This document shows, piece after piece, positions 1 to 8,914 of a DNA stretch of 19,188 nucleotides. The stretch comes from Bacteroidota bacterium. GTDB taxonomy: Bacteria; Bacteroidota; Ignavibacteria; Ignavibacteriales; Ignavibacteriaceae. Below the pieces are notes generated by a model. It was not told where the DNA came from. It saw nothing but the letters and a program-made list of their open reading frames with translations, and made no database searches. The stretch spans positions 1 through 19,188 of the forward strand of contig JAJYIL010000004.1 in the NCBI GenBank assembly GCA_021790055.1, in the 5' to 3' direction. Each line of letters starts with the position of its first letter. Positions within the stretch are counted from its first letter, which is position 1. Made by a program: the position numbers and the translations under genes.

Positions 1-3000
1 TTCAGGCTTACTTTCAGGTAATCTTTCTTCCTGTTCTTTTGCCATTTTTGCAAGCGCCTTTCTGTATTCTTCAGGAATAATCTTCCAAAAATTATCTTTT
101 TCATGGCTCCAATTGTTTAGAATATATTCCGCTCTCTTTGAGCCGGTATATTCAAAATGGTTTTGAATCATACTATATAGCTCAGCAATATCTTCATCGT
201 AAATAAGATATTCTACCGAAACCATTTCATGGTTAATATATTTTTCGGCAATCTTATTTGTGTCCCAGACGTAAGCAATTCCACCCGACATACCAGCCGC
301 AAAGTTGCGTCCGATTTTACCAAGCACTGCTACTCTTCCTCCGGTCATGTATTCGCATCCGTGATCTCCCACGCCTTCAATTACAGCGTAGGCTCCTGAA
401 TTACGTACCGCAAATCTTTCACCGGATACGCCGTTAATATAAGCCTCTCCGCTTGTTGCGCCGTAAAGACAGGTGTTGCCGATAATAATATTCTCAGCCG
501 GATCAAATGTAACTTCAGGAGGAACTTTGACGATTAACCTTCCGCCGGAAAGCCCTTTGCCCGTGTAATCATTTGATTCGCCCGTCAGGTTAAGCTCAAC
601 GCCTTTTGCGAGGAATGTTCCGAAACTTTGCCCTGCCGTGCCCCGTAATTCTATTTTAATAGTTCCATCAGGCAAGCCTTGCTCACCGTAGCGCTTAGCT
701 ATTTCGCTCGAAAGCATTGTTCCAACAGTTCGGTTAACATTCCTAATTCTAGTTTTAATATGAACCGGAGTACCGTTTTCCAATGCAGGTTGAGCCTGCT
801 TAATAAACTCGTAATCAAGTTGATTATCCAATCCATGATTTTGATCCCGTGTCCGGTAAAGATTGGTTTCATAAAGCGGAGTCGTCTTGAACAACGGTTT
901 CGTCATATCTATGCCGCGCGCTTTCCAGTGATCATTCAGTCTTATAGGAACAATTTTCTCTGTCTTCCCAATCATTTCATTAAAGGTTCTGAATCCAAGT
1001 TCAGCCATTATCTCACGAACTTCCTCTGCAATGAACATCATAAAGTTTATGAGATATTCCGGCTTGCCCGTAAATAATTTTCTAAGTTCCGGATTTTGAG
1101 TAGCCACACCTGTCGGGCATGTATTCAAGTGACATTTCCTCATCATAATGCAGCCTTGAGTAACAAGTGCCGTCGTAGCAAATCCGAATTCTTCAGCGCC
1201 GAGCAGAGCGGCAATAACAACGTCGCGTCCTGTTTTTAATTGCCCGTCGGTTGCGAGATAAACCCTGTCCCGCAATCCGTTCAGAACGAGAGTTTGATGC
1301 GCTTCGCTTAGTCCTAATTCCCACGGCGAGCCTGCATATTGAATCGAAGAGATCGGGCTTGCGCCGGTACCGCCGTCATGCCCGCTAATTAGAATATGAT
1401 CTGCGTGTGCCTTTGCTACACCGGCGGCAATTGTACCGACTCCAACTTCAGATACAAGCTTTACACTTATCCTGGCTTTAGGATTAATATTTTTCAAGTC
1501 AAAGATTAGCTGCTTCAGATCTTCAATTGAATAAATATCATGATGCGGCGGCGGGCTAATTAGAGTTACGCCGGGAATGCTGTGCCGGATTCTTCCGATA
1601 ATCTTATCAACCTTAAAGCCGGGAAGCTGTCCGCCTTCTCCCGGCTTAGCACCTTGCGCCATTTTAATTTGGAGCTCGTCTGCATTAACAAGATAGTTTG
1701 CCGTAACACCGAACCTTGCAGATGCAACTTGCTTTATTGCAGAACGCATACTGTCGCCGTTTGGCAGTTTGACAAATCTTACCGAATCTTCGCCGCCTTC
1801 ACCAGTATTGGATTTTCCGCCGAGCCGGTTCATTGCAATTGCAAGCGAAGTATGAGCTTCAACCGAAATTGAACCGAAGCTCATAGCGCCGGTAGAAAAT
1901 CTTTTAACAATTTCAGAGGCAGGCTCCACTTCATCAAATGGTACTTTAACGCCGTTTGTATCCAGTTCAAACAAGCTTCTGAGAGTTACTCTCTTTTTAT
2001 TTTGATTGTTGATTAGCTCGGAATATTCTTTGAATAATTTATAATCGCCTCTGCTCGTACTTAGCTGAAGCTTTGATATAGTTAGTGGATTCCAGAGATG
2101 ATACTCGCCGTCCTGTCTATAATGATAGAGACCGCCTACATCAAGGCTGCTTTGATCTACCTGGGGATCAAGTGCATTTACGTGGCGGAGGATTGTCTCT
2201 TCTTCAAGCATTTCAAGACTGAGACCCTCAACCTTTGTCGGCGTGCCTGTAAAATAGTTTTCAACTATCTCGCTGTCCAAGCCAACCGCTTCAAATATCT
2301 GCGCGCCGCAATAAGATTGGAGAGTGCTGATTCCCATCTTGCTGAAGATCTTAAACAATCCTTTGCTGACTGCCTTAACAAAGCTGCTCTTTGCGTATTT
2401 ATAATCTTTTACTTCAGGTAGAAAATTATTTTCAACTAAGTAAGCCAGGGTTTCATACGCTACGTACGGATTTATTGCATTGGCGCCGTAGCCGCATAGA
2501 AGCGCAAAATGATGCACTTCGCGGGGCTCGCCGCTTTCTACGATAAGACCTGTACGCGTTCTTAATCCCGCTCTAAGCAATGCATGATGAACGCCTGAAG
2601 TTGCAAGCAAGCTTGGAATAGCCGCGCAGTTTCTATCAACTCCTTTATCGGATAAAATTATTAACGAAATCCCGGTCTTAACAGCTTCAACGGCTTCAGT
2701 ACAAATCTGGTCGAGTCTCTCGCGCATGTTATGTCTTACATGAGGATTAAACAGCAGAGGAATTGTAATCGATTTAAAATGCCCCTTGGCAATGTTCCTA
2801 ATCTTTTCTATTTGAGAATTTGAAAGCAACGGATGCTCAAGCTCAAGCCGGTGTGCGTGAACCGGGGTCTCGGCAAGCAGATTCTGTTCTGGTCCGACGT
2901 AAGTTGTAAGCTCCATAACTAATTCTTCCCTGATTGGATCAATCGGGGGATTGGTTACCTGCGCGAACATCTGCTTAAAATATCTGAACAGAAGTTGTGG

Positions 3001-4578
3001 GCGCTCCGAAAGCACTGCAAGCGCAGCGTCGGTTCCCATCGAGCCGACTGCCTCCTGCCCGTTCACAGTCATCGGCAGTATTACCTTGTCTATATCTTCT
3101 TTCGTGTAACCGAAAATTCTCTGCCGCATATGGAGTGTGCTGAAATCGGCGTTATAAATCTCGCCCGGAGTAGGAAGATGCGAAAGCTTAATCATGTTGT
3201 CGTTAACCCACTTCCGGTACGGCTTTCTTGTTACAATTTCTTTCTTTACTTCTTCATCATCAATTATTCTTCCCTGGTTTAGATCAAGAATGAACATTCT
3301 TCCCGGTTGAAGCTTTCCTTTTTTAGCAACATTCTCTGCATCAACACTGAATGTGCCTGCTTCGGAAGTTAATACGACAAGATCATCTTTTGTAACCACA
3401 TATCTTGACGGGCGCAAACCGTTCCTATCAAGCGTAGCGCCGATGATGTTTCCGTCTGTAAATACAACTGCAGCGGGACCATCCCAGGGCTCCATCATAG
3501 TCGCATGGAATTCATAAAAGGCTTTTCTATCCGGATCCATTAAGTCATTCTTAGACCATGCTTCCGGTATCATCATCATCATTGCATGGGGCAGGCTTCT
3601 CCCGCTCATTACTAAAAGCTCAAGCACTGAATCGAAAGTTGCGGAATCGCTTTGCCCATCCATGATAATTGGAAGCATCCTCTTTAAATCTTTACCGAAG
3701 TACGGTGATTCCATTACAGCCTGTCGCGCAGCCATCCAGTTTTTATTTCCGCGCAAGGTATTTATCTCACCGTTATGCGCAATCATTCTAAACGGATGTG
3801 CAAGATCCCATGTTGGGAAAGTGTTTGTTGAAAAGCGCAGATGAAGCATTACCATTGCGGATTTCATATCCGGATCATTAAGATCTTTATAGAATGCCGG
3901 AAGTTGCGGCGCTAAAAGCATTCCCTTATAAATTAATATTTTGCTGGAGAAAGATGGAACATAGTATTTGCTTCTGTCGCACTTTACCTCAACCCGAACA
4001 CGGTGATCAATAATTCTTCTAATTGTATACAGCTTTCTCTCGAACTCATCCTGTGTAGCGATATTTTTATTGGCGCCGATAAAGCACTGCCTGATGAAGG
4101 GCTGCATCATCCGAGCACCTCTGCCCGGGACCATGGGATCAACCGGCACGTCGCGCCAGCCTAAAAATTTCTGGCTTTCATCGATTACAATTTTCTCAAC
4201 TAAATTCTCAACCGCCTTTCTCATCACCGGGTCCTGCGGCAGGAACATCATTCCAACGCCGTATTTACCGTATGCGGGAAGCTTGATCTTTCTCTCCCCG
4301 GCAACTTTCCTGATAAATTCATCGGGCATTTGAATTAAAATTCCTGAGCCGTCACCGGTTTCCGGATCGGCACCGACTGCGCCCCGATGCTCAAGGTTCT
4401 TTAATATGTCAAGACCCTTATCGATAATAGAGCGGGATTTCCTGCCCTTTACATCGGCGACAAAGCCCATTCCACATGCGTCGTGCTCGTATGAAGGATC
4501 ATACATTCCTTGTTTCTTCATTTCTTCTAATTGAAGAAAATTGCCGTTTATCTCTTTACTTTTATTCAGTCTTTCCAT
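1..4578 (-). CDS. gltB: Glutamate synthase large subunit (partial, C-terminus beyond left edge)
   Basis: Alpha subunit of glutamate synthase. It hydrolyses glutamine, channels the ammonia, and makes glutamate from 2-oxoglutarate. The frame is open for 1526 codons with no stop before the left edge. ATG at 4578 follows GGAG at about 11 bases. After a propeptide comes YDPSYEHDACGMGFVA, so Cys35 should become the N-terminal nucleophile of the class II glutamine amidotransferase domain (about 35-430). HLWNPLTISKLQ near 827 leads into the FMN-binding synthase domain (about 860-1230), which holds SGHDGGTGAS near 1063. Cys1143, Cys1149 and Cys1154 have the family's 3Fe-4S spacing, in GCIMMRKCHLNTCP. 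The C-terminal GXGXG beta-helix domain includes GDHGCEYMTGG, and the frame reaches the usual C-terminal FWK..PEEYRKAL, so only a few residues are missing. It lies 41 bases downstream of the amidase gene. gltD is not visible. Confidence 0.97.
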   Translation of the reverse strand, partial: MERLNKSKEINGNFLQLEEMKKQGMYDPSYEHDACGMGFVADVKGRKSRSIIDKGLDILKNLEHRGAVGADPETGDGSGILIQMPDEFIRKVAGERKIKLPAYGKYGVGMMFLPQDPVMRKAVENLVEKIVIDESQKFLGWRDVPVDPMVPGRGARMMQPFIRQCFIGANKNIATQDEFERKLYTIRRIIDHRVRVEVKCDRSKYYVPSFSSKILIYKGMLLAPQLPAFYKDLNDPDMKSAMVMLHLRFSTNTFPTWDLAHPFRMIAHNGEINTLRGNKNWMAARQAVMESPYFGKDLKRMLPIIMDGQSDSATFDSVLELLVMSGRSLPHAMMMMIPEAWSKNDLMDPDRKAFYEFHATMMEPWDGPAAVVFTDGNIIGATLDRNGLRPSRYVVTKDDLVVLTSEAGTFSVDAENVAKKGKLQPGRMFILDLNQGRIIDDEEVKKEIVTRKPYRKWVNDNMIKLSHLPTPGEIYNADFSTLHMRQRIFGYTKEDIDKVILPMTVNGQEAVGSMGTDAALAVLSERPQLLFRYFKQMFAQVTNPPIDPIREELVMELTTYVGPEQNLLAETPVHAHRLELEHPLLSNSQIEKIRNIAKGHFKSITIPLLFNPHVRHNMRERLDQICTEAVEAVKTGISLIILSDKGVDRNCAAIPSLLATSGVHHALLRAGLRTRTGLIVESGEPREVHHFALLCGYGANAINPYVAYETLAYLVENNFLPEVKDYKYAKSSFVKAVSKGLFKIFSKMGISTLQSYCGAQIFEAVGLDSEIVENYFTGTPTKVEGLSLEMLEEETILRHVNALDPQVDQSSLDVGGLYHYRQDGEYHLWNPLTISKLQLSTSRGDYKLFKEYSELINNQNKKRVTLRSLFELDTNGVKVPFDEVEPASEIVKRFSTGAMSFGSISVEAHTSLAIAMNRLGGKSNTGEGGEDSVRFVKLPNGDSMRSAIKQVASARFGVTANYLVNADELQIKMAQGAKPGEGGQLPGFKVDKIIGRIRHSIPGVTLISPPPHHDIYSIEDLKQLIFDLKNINPKARISVKLVSEVGVGTIAAGVAKAHADHILISGHDGGTGASPISSIQYAGSPWELGLSEAHQTLVLNGLRDRVYLATDGQLKTGRDVVIAALLGAEEFGFATTALVTQGCIMMRKCHLNTCPTGVATQNPELRKLFTGKPEYLINFMMFIAEEVREIMAELGFRTFNEMIGKTEKIVPIRLNDHWKARGIDMTKPLFKTTPLYETNLYRTRDQNHGLDNQLDYEFIKQAQPALENGTPVHIKTRIRNVNRTVGTMLSSEIAKRYGEQGLPDGTIKIELRGTAGQSFGTFLAKGVELNLTGESNDYTGKGLSGGRLIVKVPPEVTFDPAENIIIGNTCLYGATSGEAYINGVSGERFAVRNSGAYAVIEGVGDHGCEYMTGGRVAVLGKIGRNFAAGMSGGIAYVWDTNKIAEKYINHEMVSVEYLIYDEDIAELYSMIQNHFEYTGSKRAEYILNNWSHEKDNFWKIIPEEYRKALAKMAKEQEERLPESKPE

Positions 4579-4619
4579 ATTAAATTGTACTCCGTTGGAG
4601 ATAAATGTTAATTTTAGCC

Positions 4620-5381
4620 TTATATTAAAAAAATGTCGTCAAGAAAAGGAAGCTTCTCTCTTGTCTCTCTTACTTTTTCAATTGAGATTTCTGCAGTTAA
4701 TATTTTTTCCTTATCTTCCGAAAAAATTATTTCATTGCCCATCGGGTCAAAAACACTGCTGAAGCCGTTGTACTTTAACGCAGGATCATTGCCGGTGCGG
4801 TTAACTCCCGCAACGTAGCATTGATTCTCAATCGCACGGGCTTTCAATAGTGTACGCCAATGCTCTATTCTTGTAACAGGCCAGTTGGCAATTACAGCTA
4901 TCAGCTCTGCCCTTTCTTTTGCATAATGCCTGTACAGTTCGGGGAATCTTAAATCATAGCATATTGAAAAACCTGTATTCCATCCTTCAATTTTACTAGC
5001 TACTATTTCCGTTCCTCTTGCATAATGCTTGTCTTCCGTTGAATAAGAGAACGGATGAATTTTCCTGTAAACCTTAGCAAGCTCTCCGGTTTTATTTATA
5101 TGAAGAAGAGAGTTGTAAAATTTATTTTCTTTGCTTTCGATTATTCCGGCAAGTACGTGAGATTTTTTTTCAATTGCAAGTCCGGAAAAATATTTGAAGC
5201 TTTCATCAAAAAGCCCTTCGGCAAAATCAGATGCCTCCATTGTAAAGCCGGTTAATGTCATTTCGGGAAATATTAATACTTCGGCTTCGCTATGCTCTTT
5301 AGCCAGAAGACGATTAATCCTTTCACGATTTCCAGCTTTATCTTCCCAAGCCGGATTATATTGAACAAGACCTATTTCCAT
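4620..5381 (-). CDS. Carbon-nitrogen hydrolase, Nit2/YafV-type omega-amidase
   Basis: A 253-residue nitrilase-superfamily protein that fills a single domain. The catalytic triad is visible: Glu40 in IFPEMTLTG, Lys107 in VYRKIHPF and Cys141 in GFSICYDLRFPELYR. The later segment ENQCYVAGVNRTGND is typical of the omega-amidase (Nit2/YafV) branch, which hydrolyses 2-oxoglutaramate or 2-oxosuccinamate to the oxo-acid and ammonia. The exact substrate is inferred from family resemblance only. The gene starts 4 bases after cimA stops and lies 41 bases before gltB, so it is probably co-transcribed. The ribosome binding site is weak (GGTAAAAAA before ATG), which suggests translational coupling to cimA. 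A general short-chain aliphatic amidase is the main alternative. Confidence 0.88.
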   Translation of the reverse strand: MEIGLVQYNPAWEDKAGNRERINRLLAKEHSEAEVLIFPEMTLTGFTMEASDFAEGLFDESFKYFSGLAIEKKSHVLAGIIESKENKFYNSLLHINKTGELAKVYRKIHPFSYSTEDKHYARGTEIVASKIEGWNTGFSICYDLRFPELYRHYAKERAELIAVIANWPVTRIEHWRTLLKARAIENQCYVAGVNRTGNDPALKYNGFSSVFDPMGNEIIFSEDKEKILTAEISIEKVRETREKLPFLDDIFLI

Positions 5382-5385
5382 TTTT

Positions 5386-6993
5386 TTACCGTAAAGCTGT
5401 TATCCGCTCTTTCTGATTTTGGTTTTTGAAAAGCTTGTAGTTAATACTATCGCTTAAAGCCTGGAAGCTGGCTTCAATAATATTTTCAGAAACTCCGACG
5501 GTATTCCAGAATTCATTGCCATCGCTTGACTGAATAATTACTCTAACTTTTGCGGCAGTGCCGTCCTTTTCATCAAGCACACGAACTTTATAATCAATTA
5601 ATTTTATTAAAGAAATCTCCGGGTAGAATCTTAACAAGGCTTTGCGCAATGCATTGTCAAGCGCATTAACCGGACCATCACCATCCGAAGCGGTGTGCTC
5701 TATTTCGCCGTCGACAGAAATTTTAAGTACAGCTTCCGCAGGTGAAGAGCCTTCATCACTGTTAAAAACAGTTACCTTCGAATCGAGAACAGTAAAGAAC
5801 GGAGTAAACTCATTCAGTTCTTTTCTTAGAAGCAACTCAAATGACGCTTCTGCACCGTCAAATTGAAATCCGGCATACTCAAGCGATTTAATATAGCTGA
5901 CAAGCTTTTTGCTAAGCTCGGTATTATCAGACAAATCGATACCAAGCTCTTTAGCCTTATAGCGGATATTGCTTTGACCCGCTAGATCGGAAATAAGTAC
6001 TCTTTGCTTGTTGCCGACTCTTTCCGGTTTAATATGTTCGTACATACTACTGTTTTTTAAAACTGCGCTGACATGAATTCCGCCTTTATGTGCAAACGCA
6101 GACTTGCCTACAAAAGCAGCCCTGGTGTTCGGAGTTAAATTCATTACTTCGAATACGAAGTTTGACAGTGAAGTTAGATGCTCGAGATTAACTTCCTGTT
6201 TTGTCGTTTTTTTCAACTTCAAAATTATATTTGGAATTATGCTGCAGAGATTTGCATTACCGCATCTTTCTCCTACTCCGTTAATTGTCCCTTGAACGTG
6301 CACTGCACCGGCACTTATCGCTGCAATTGAATTCGCAACAGCAAGCTCCGAATCATTATGAGTGTGAATACCAAGCGGGGCATCAATTATTTTTTTCAGT
6401 TCTATAACGATGTCATATACTTCCGAAGGCAGTGTGCCGCCATTGGTATCGCAAAGGACAATTACATCGGCACCGGCGCGTTCAGCTGATTTCAGCATCT
6501 TCACGGCAAATTGCTTGTTGTCTTTATAGCCATCGAAAAAATGTTCTGCATCGTATACTACTTTTTTCCCTTGTCGCTTTAAAAAATCAACTGTACTAAA
6601 TATTAGTTTTTCATTTTCATCGTCAGTCAATCCAAGTCCTTCAACCGAATGCAGCCTCCATGTTTTTCCGAAAATAGAGACTACGGGGGTTTCAGCTTTT
6701 AAGATCGCTAACAAATTAGGATCGCCTTCAATGTTCTTTAATGAGCGCGCAGTAGAGCCGAAAGCACACACTTGAGCATGCTTAAGCTTTAACCCCTTCA
6801 CCTTCTGAAAGAATTCTTCATCGCGAGGATTGCTGCCGGGCCAGCCGCCTTCAATAATATCGATTCCGAATTCATCAAGCTTCTGAACAATTAATAATTT
6901 GTCCTGTACAGATAGATTTATGCCTTCGCCTTGCGTACCGTCGCGAAGCGTAGTATCGAATAGTTCAATTGAATTGCTCATCTCTTTTCTCAT
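5386..6993 (-). CDS. cimA: (R)-citramalate synthase
   Basis: A DRE-TIM metallolyase that condenses pyruvate with acetyl-CoA to (R)-citramalate, the first step of the threonine-independent route to 2-oxobutyrate and isoleucine. It has 535 residues. The N-terminal catalytic barrel has FDTTLRDGTQGEGINLS (Arg17, Asp18) and the metal-binding HTHND at 210-214, followed by GTINGVGERCGNANL. The C-terminal part (about 370-520) matches the LeuA-type allosteric dimerisation domain. 'GTQGEG' and 'EGGWPGSNP' separate it from the true LeuA in this window, which has 'GEQAPG' and 'EAGFPVSSP'. ATG at 6981 (MSNSIELF) is an equally plausible start, four codons in; neither has a strong ribosome binding site. It lies 27 bases after leuD. 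A homocitrate-type function is less likely because leu genes surround it. Confidence 0.9.
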   Translation of the reverse strand: MRKEMSNSIELFDTTLRDGTQGEGINLSVQDKLLIVQKLDEFGIDIIEGGWPGSNPRDEEFFQKVKGLKLKHAQVCAFGSTARSLKNIEGDPNLLAILKAETPVVSIFGKTWRLHSVEGLGLTDDENEKLIFSTVDFLKRQGKKVVYDAEHFFDGYKDNKQFAVKMLKSAERAGADVIVLCDTNGGTLPSEVYDIVIELKKIIDAPLGIHTHNDSELAVANSIAAISAGAVHVQGTINGVGERCGNANLCSIIPNIILKLKKTTKQEVNLEHLTSLSNFVFEVMNLTPNTRAAFVGKSAFAHKGGIHVSAVLKNSSMYEHIKPERVGNKQRVLISDLAGQSNIRYKAKELGIDLSDNTELSKKLVSYIKSLEYAGFQFDGAEASFELLLRKELNEFTPFFTVLDSKVTVFNSDEGSSPAEAVLKISVDGEIEHTASDGDGPVNALDNALRKALLRFYPEISLIKLIDYKVRVLDEKDGTAAKVRVIIQSSDGNEFWNTVGVSENIIEASFQALSDSINYKLFKNQNQKERITALR

Positions 6994-7020
6994 TAAGTTT
7001 AAAATTTTCTTTTGTTCATT

Positions 7021-7581
7021 CTAAGCAATCATGCCGGACTGCCGTGCATACTTAAAGATATCTCCAGCTTCGATTATTGGAAGAATATCTCCAAGTGAAC
7101 GAAGAATGTAAATACTTCCGGTAGTTATATCTTTTAAAATGTTATCATGAACATTAAGCTCAAGCTCATCGCCGGTTTTAATCTGTTCAGTTAATTTTAC
7201 CGGAGTTTCGTATGGCAGCAAGAATCCGCCGTCTACACAATTCCTATAAAATATTCTTGCATACGATTCTGCAATTACTGCCTTAACGCCGGCGACTTGA
7301 AGTGCAAACGGTGCATGTTCGCGTGAAGAACCGCAGCCGAAATTTGAACCTCCGATAACGATGTTGAACTCGGACAAATAATTTTCGCCTTTAATAAAAG
7401 GAATATTCCCTTGCGGTAAACCTGCTTGAGCAGGCGGAACACTTGAAAGAGCGAAGTGTCCGTACTTCTTCAATTCTTCAGGGTCTGTCAAACTGTAAAC
7501 CAGATGTTCAGCTGGAATTATCTGGTCGGTATCTATGTTGTTGCCTAACACGTAGGCTTTACCTTTAATTATTTTTTCCAT
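7021..7581 (-). CDS. leuD: 3-isopropylmalate dehydratase small subunit (archaeal-type)
   Basis: The small 'swivel' subunit of isopropylmalate isomerase. With LeuC it interconverts 2- and 3-isopropylmalate, and in citramalate-pathway organisms also citramalate and methylmalate. The 186-residue protein starts with GKAYVLGNNIDTDQIIPAEH and carries the signature GGSNFGCGSSREHAP at about 77-91. It is shorter than the roughly 200-residue LeuD of E. coli and resembles the LeuD2/HacB branch. A stretch near 48-70 (PPAQAGLPQGN...) before the signature looks like a modest insertion. GGAG lies 12 bases before the ATG. The gene sits 24 bases after leuC and 27 bases before cimA, which fits shared use in the leucine and isoleucine routes. 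Confidence 0.94.
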   Translation of the reverse strand: MEKIIKGKAYVLGNNIDTDQIIPAEHLVYSLTDPEELKKYGHFALSSVPPAQAGLPQGNIPFIKGENYLSEFNIVIGGSNFGCGSSREHAPFALQVAGVKAVIAESYARIFYRNCVDGGFLLPYETPVKLTEQIKTGDELELNVHDNILKDITTGSIYILRSLGDILPIIEAGDIFKYARQSGMIA

Positions 7582-7605
7582 TTAGTTTTTTATCTCCAAT
7601 TTCAT

Positions 7606-8901
7606 TTATAAAAAATCCCGCGGATCGGTTATTACTCCGGTTAAGGAAGACGCTGCGACAGTAAGCGGTGAAGCTAAATACACTGCCGACTTCTTGCTTC
7701 CCATTCTTCCGGGAAAGTTTCTGTTTGTTGTAGATATAACTACCTCACCATCAGTTGCGCGACCAATCGTATCCGAAGGTCCTCCGAGACATGCAGCGCA
7801 GGAAGACTGTGCAACTTCAGCGCCGGCATTTTCAAAAATTTGTCTTAACGAAACACCGCTGATAGTTTCTACTTCAAGCTGTTTTGCAATTTGAGTACTT
7901 GCAGGGACGATAAAAGTAGGAACTTTAACTTTATTGCCGAAAATTATTTTTGCAGCGGCTTGATAATCGCTAAGCTTTCCGCCGGTGCAGGAACCGATAT
8001 AACATTTAGTCAGCTTAGTTCCCTGAACATTTCTGACCGTATCAAGATTATCCGGGCTATGCGGTTTTGCAACGTGAGGTTCCATCTTTGCAACATCGTA
8101 GCGGAATATTTTCTTGTACTTTGCATCAGCATCACTGTGAAATATTTCGTACGGTTTGTTTGTTCTTTCTTTGACATAAGCTTCAGTGACAGAGTCTGCC
8201 GCGATAATTCCGTTCATCGCGCCGCCTTCAATTGCCATGTTGGTAAGCGTCATTCTTTCATCGATTGAAAGAGAGAATACGCCTTCGCCGTCAAACTCAA
8301 GCGCGCAGTAAGTTCCGCCGTCGGTCGTAATATCGCCAAGCACCTGCAAAATTAAATCCTTAGCAGTTATATATGCCGGCAGCTGACCATCAAAAGTAAA
8401 CTTAAGAGATTCGGGAACCTTCTCCCAAATCTTTCCGGTTCCTAAAATGAAAGCTGCATCTGTATTGCCGACTCCGGTAGAGAACATACCAAACGCACCT
8501 GAAGTGCATGTGTGCGAATCGGTACCAAATAAAACTGTTCCGGGAACGTTGTAACCTTCTTCAGCAAGAGCTATGTGGCAAACGCCTTTGTATCTTTCAG
8601 TACCGACATCGTAATAATTATCTACTTTATATTCACTTGCAAACTGTCTTAGAATATCAACGTTTCTATTTGCCTGTGGATTTTTTGTAAAAATATAGTG
8701 GTCCGGGAAAATTACGAGTTTACTCTTATCCCAAATCTTTGCATCTTTCCCGAACTCGCGCTTCCAGATTGCAATTGTCGGCGGTCCACATACATCGTGC
8801 GTCATCAGTACGTCGACGTTCAGCCAAATGTTCTCACCCGGCTGAACTGTTTTCCTGCCGGATGATTTAGATAAAATCTTTTCTGTTATTGTCATTGACA
8901 T
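7606..8901 (-). CDS. leuC: 3-isopropylmalate dehydratase large subunit (archaeal-type)
   Basis: Aconitase-superfamily catalytic subunit, 431 residues. The [4Fe-4S] cluster ligands are Cys305 in CYIGSCTGGKLSDY, and Cys368 and Cys371 in SSCAACLGG. GTDSHTCTSGAFG near 126-138 and TTNRNFPGRMGS near 391-402 are substrate-site motifs. The length and the 'SCTGGKLSDY' form match the LeuC2/HacA-like branch, which pairs with small LeuD proteins like the one downstream, not the roughly 466-residue E. coli type. ATG at 8901 has AAAGGA 9 bases upstream; an ATG two codons later is possible. It lies 13 bases after leuA. It probably acts on both isopropylmalate and citramalate, because cimA is in the same operon; that dual role is an inference. 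Confidence 0.96.
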   Translation of the reverse strand: MSMTITEKILSKSSGRKTVQPGENIWLNVDVLMTHDVCGPPTIAIWKREFGKDAKIWDKSKLVIFPDHYIFTKNPQANRNVDILRQFASEYKVDNYYDVGTERYKGVCHIALAEEGYNVPGTVLFGTDSHTCTSGAFGMFSTGVGNTDAAFILGTGKIWEKVPESLKFTFDGQLPAYITAKDLILQVLGDITTDGGTYCALEFDGEGVFSLSIDERMTLTNMAIEGGAMNGIIAADSVTEAYVKERTNKPYEIFHSDADAKYKKIFRYDVAKMEPHVAKPHSPDNLDTVRNVQGTKLTKCYIGSCTGGKLSDYQAAAKIIFGNKVKVPTFIVPASTQIAKQLEVETISGVSLRQIFENAGAEVAQSSCAACLGGPSDTIGRATDGEVVISTTNRNFPGRMGSKKSAVYLASPLTVAASSLTGVITDPRDFL

Positions 8902-8914
8902 TTTATTATTTCCT

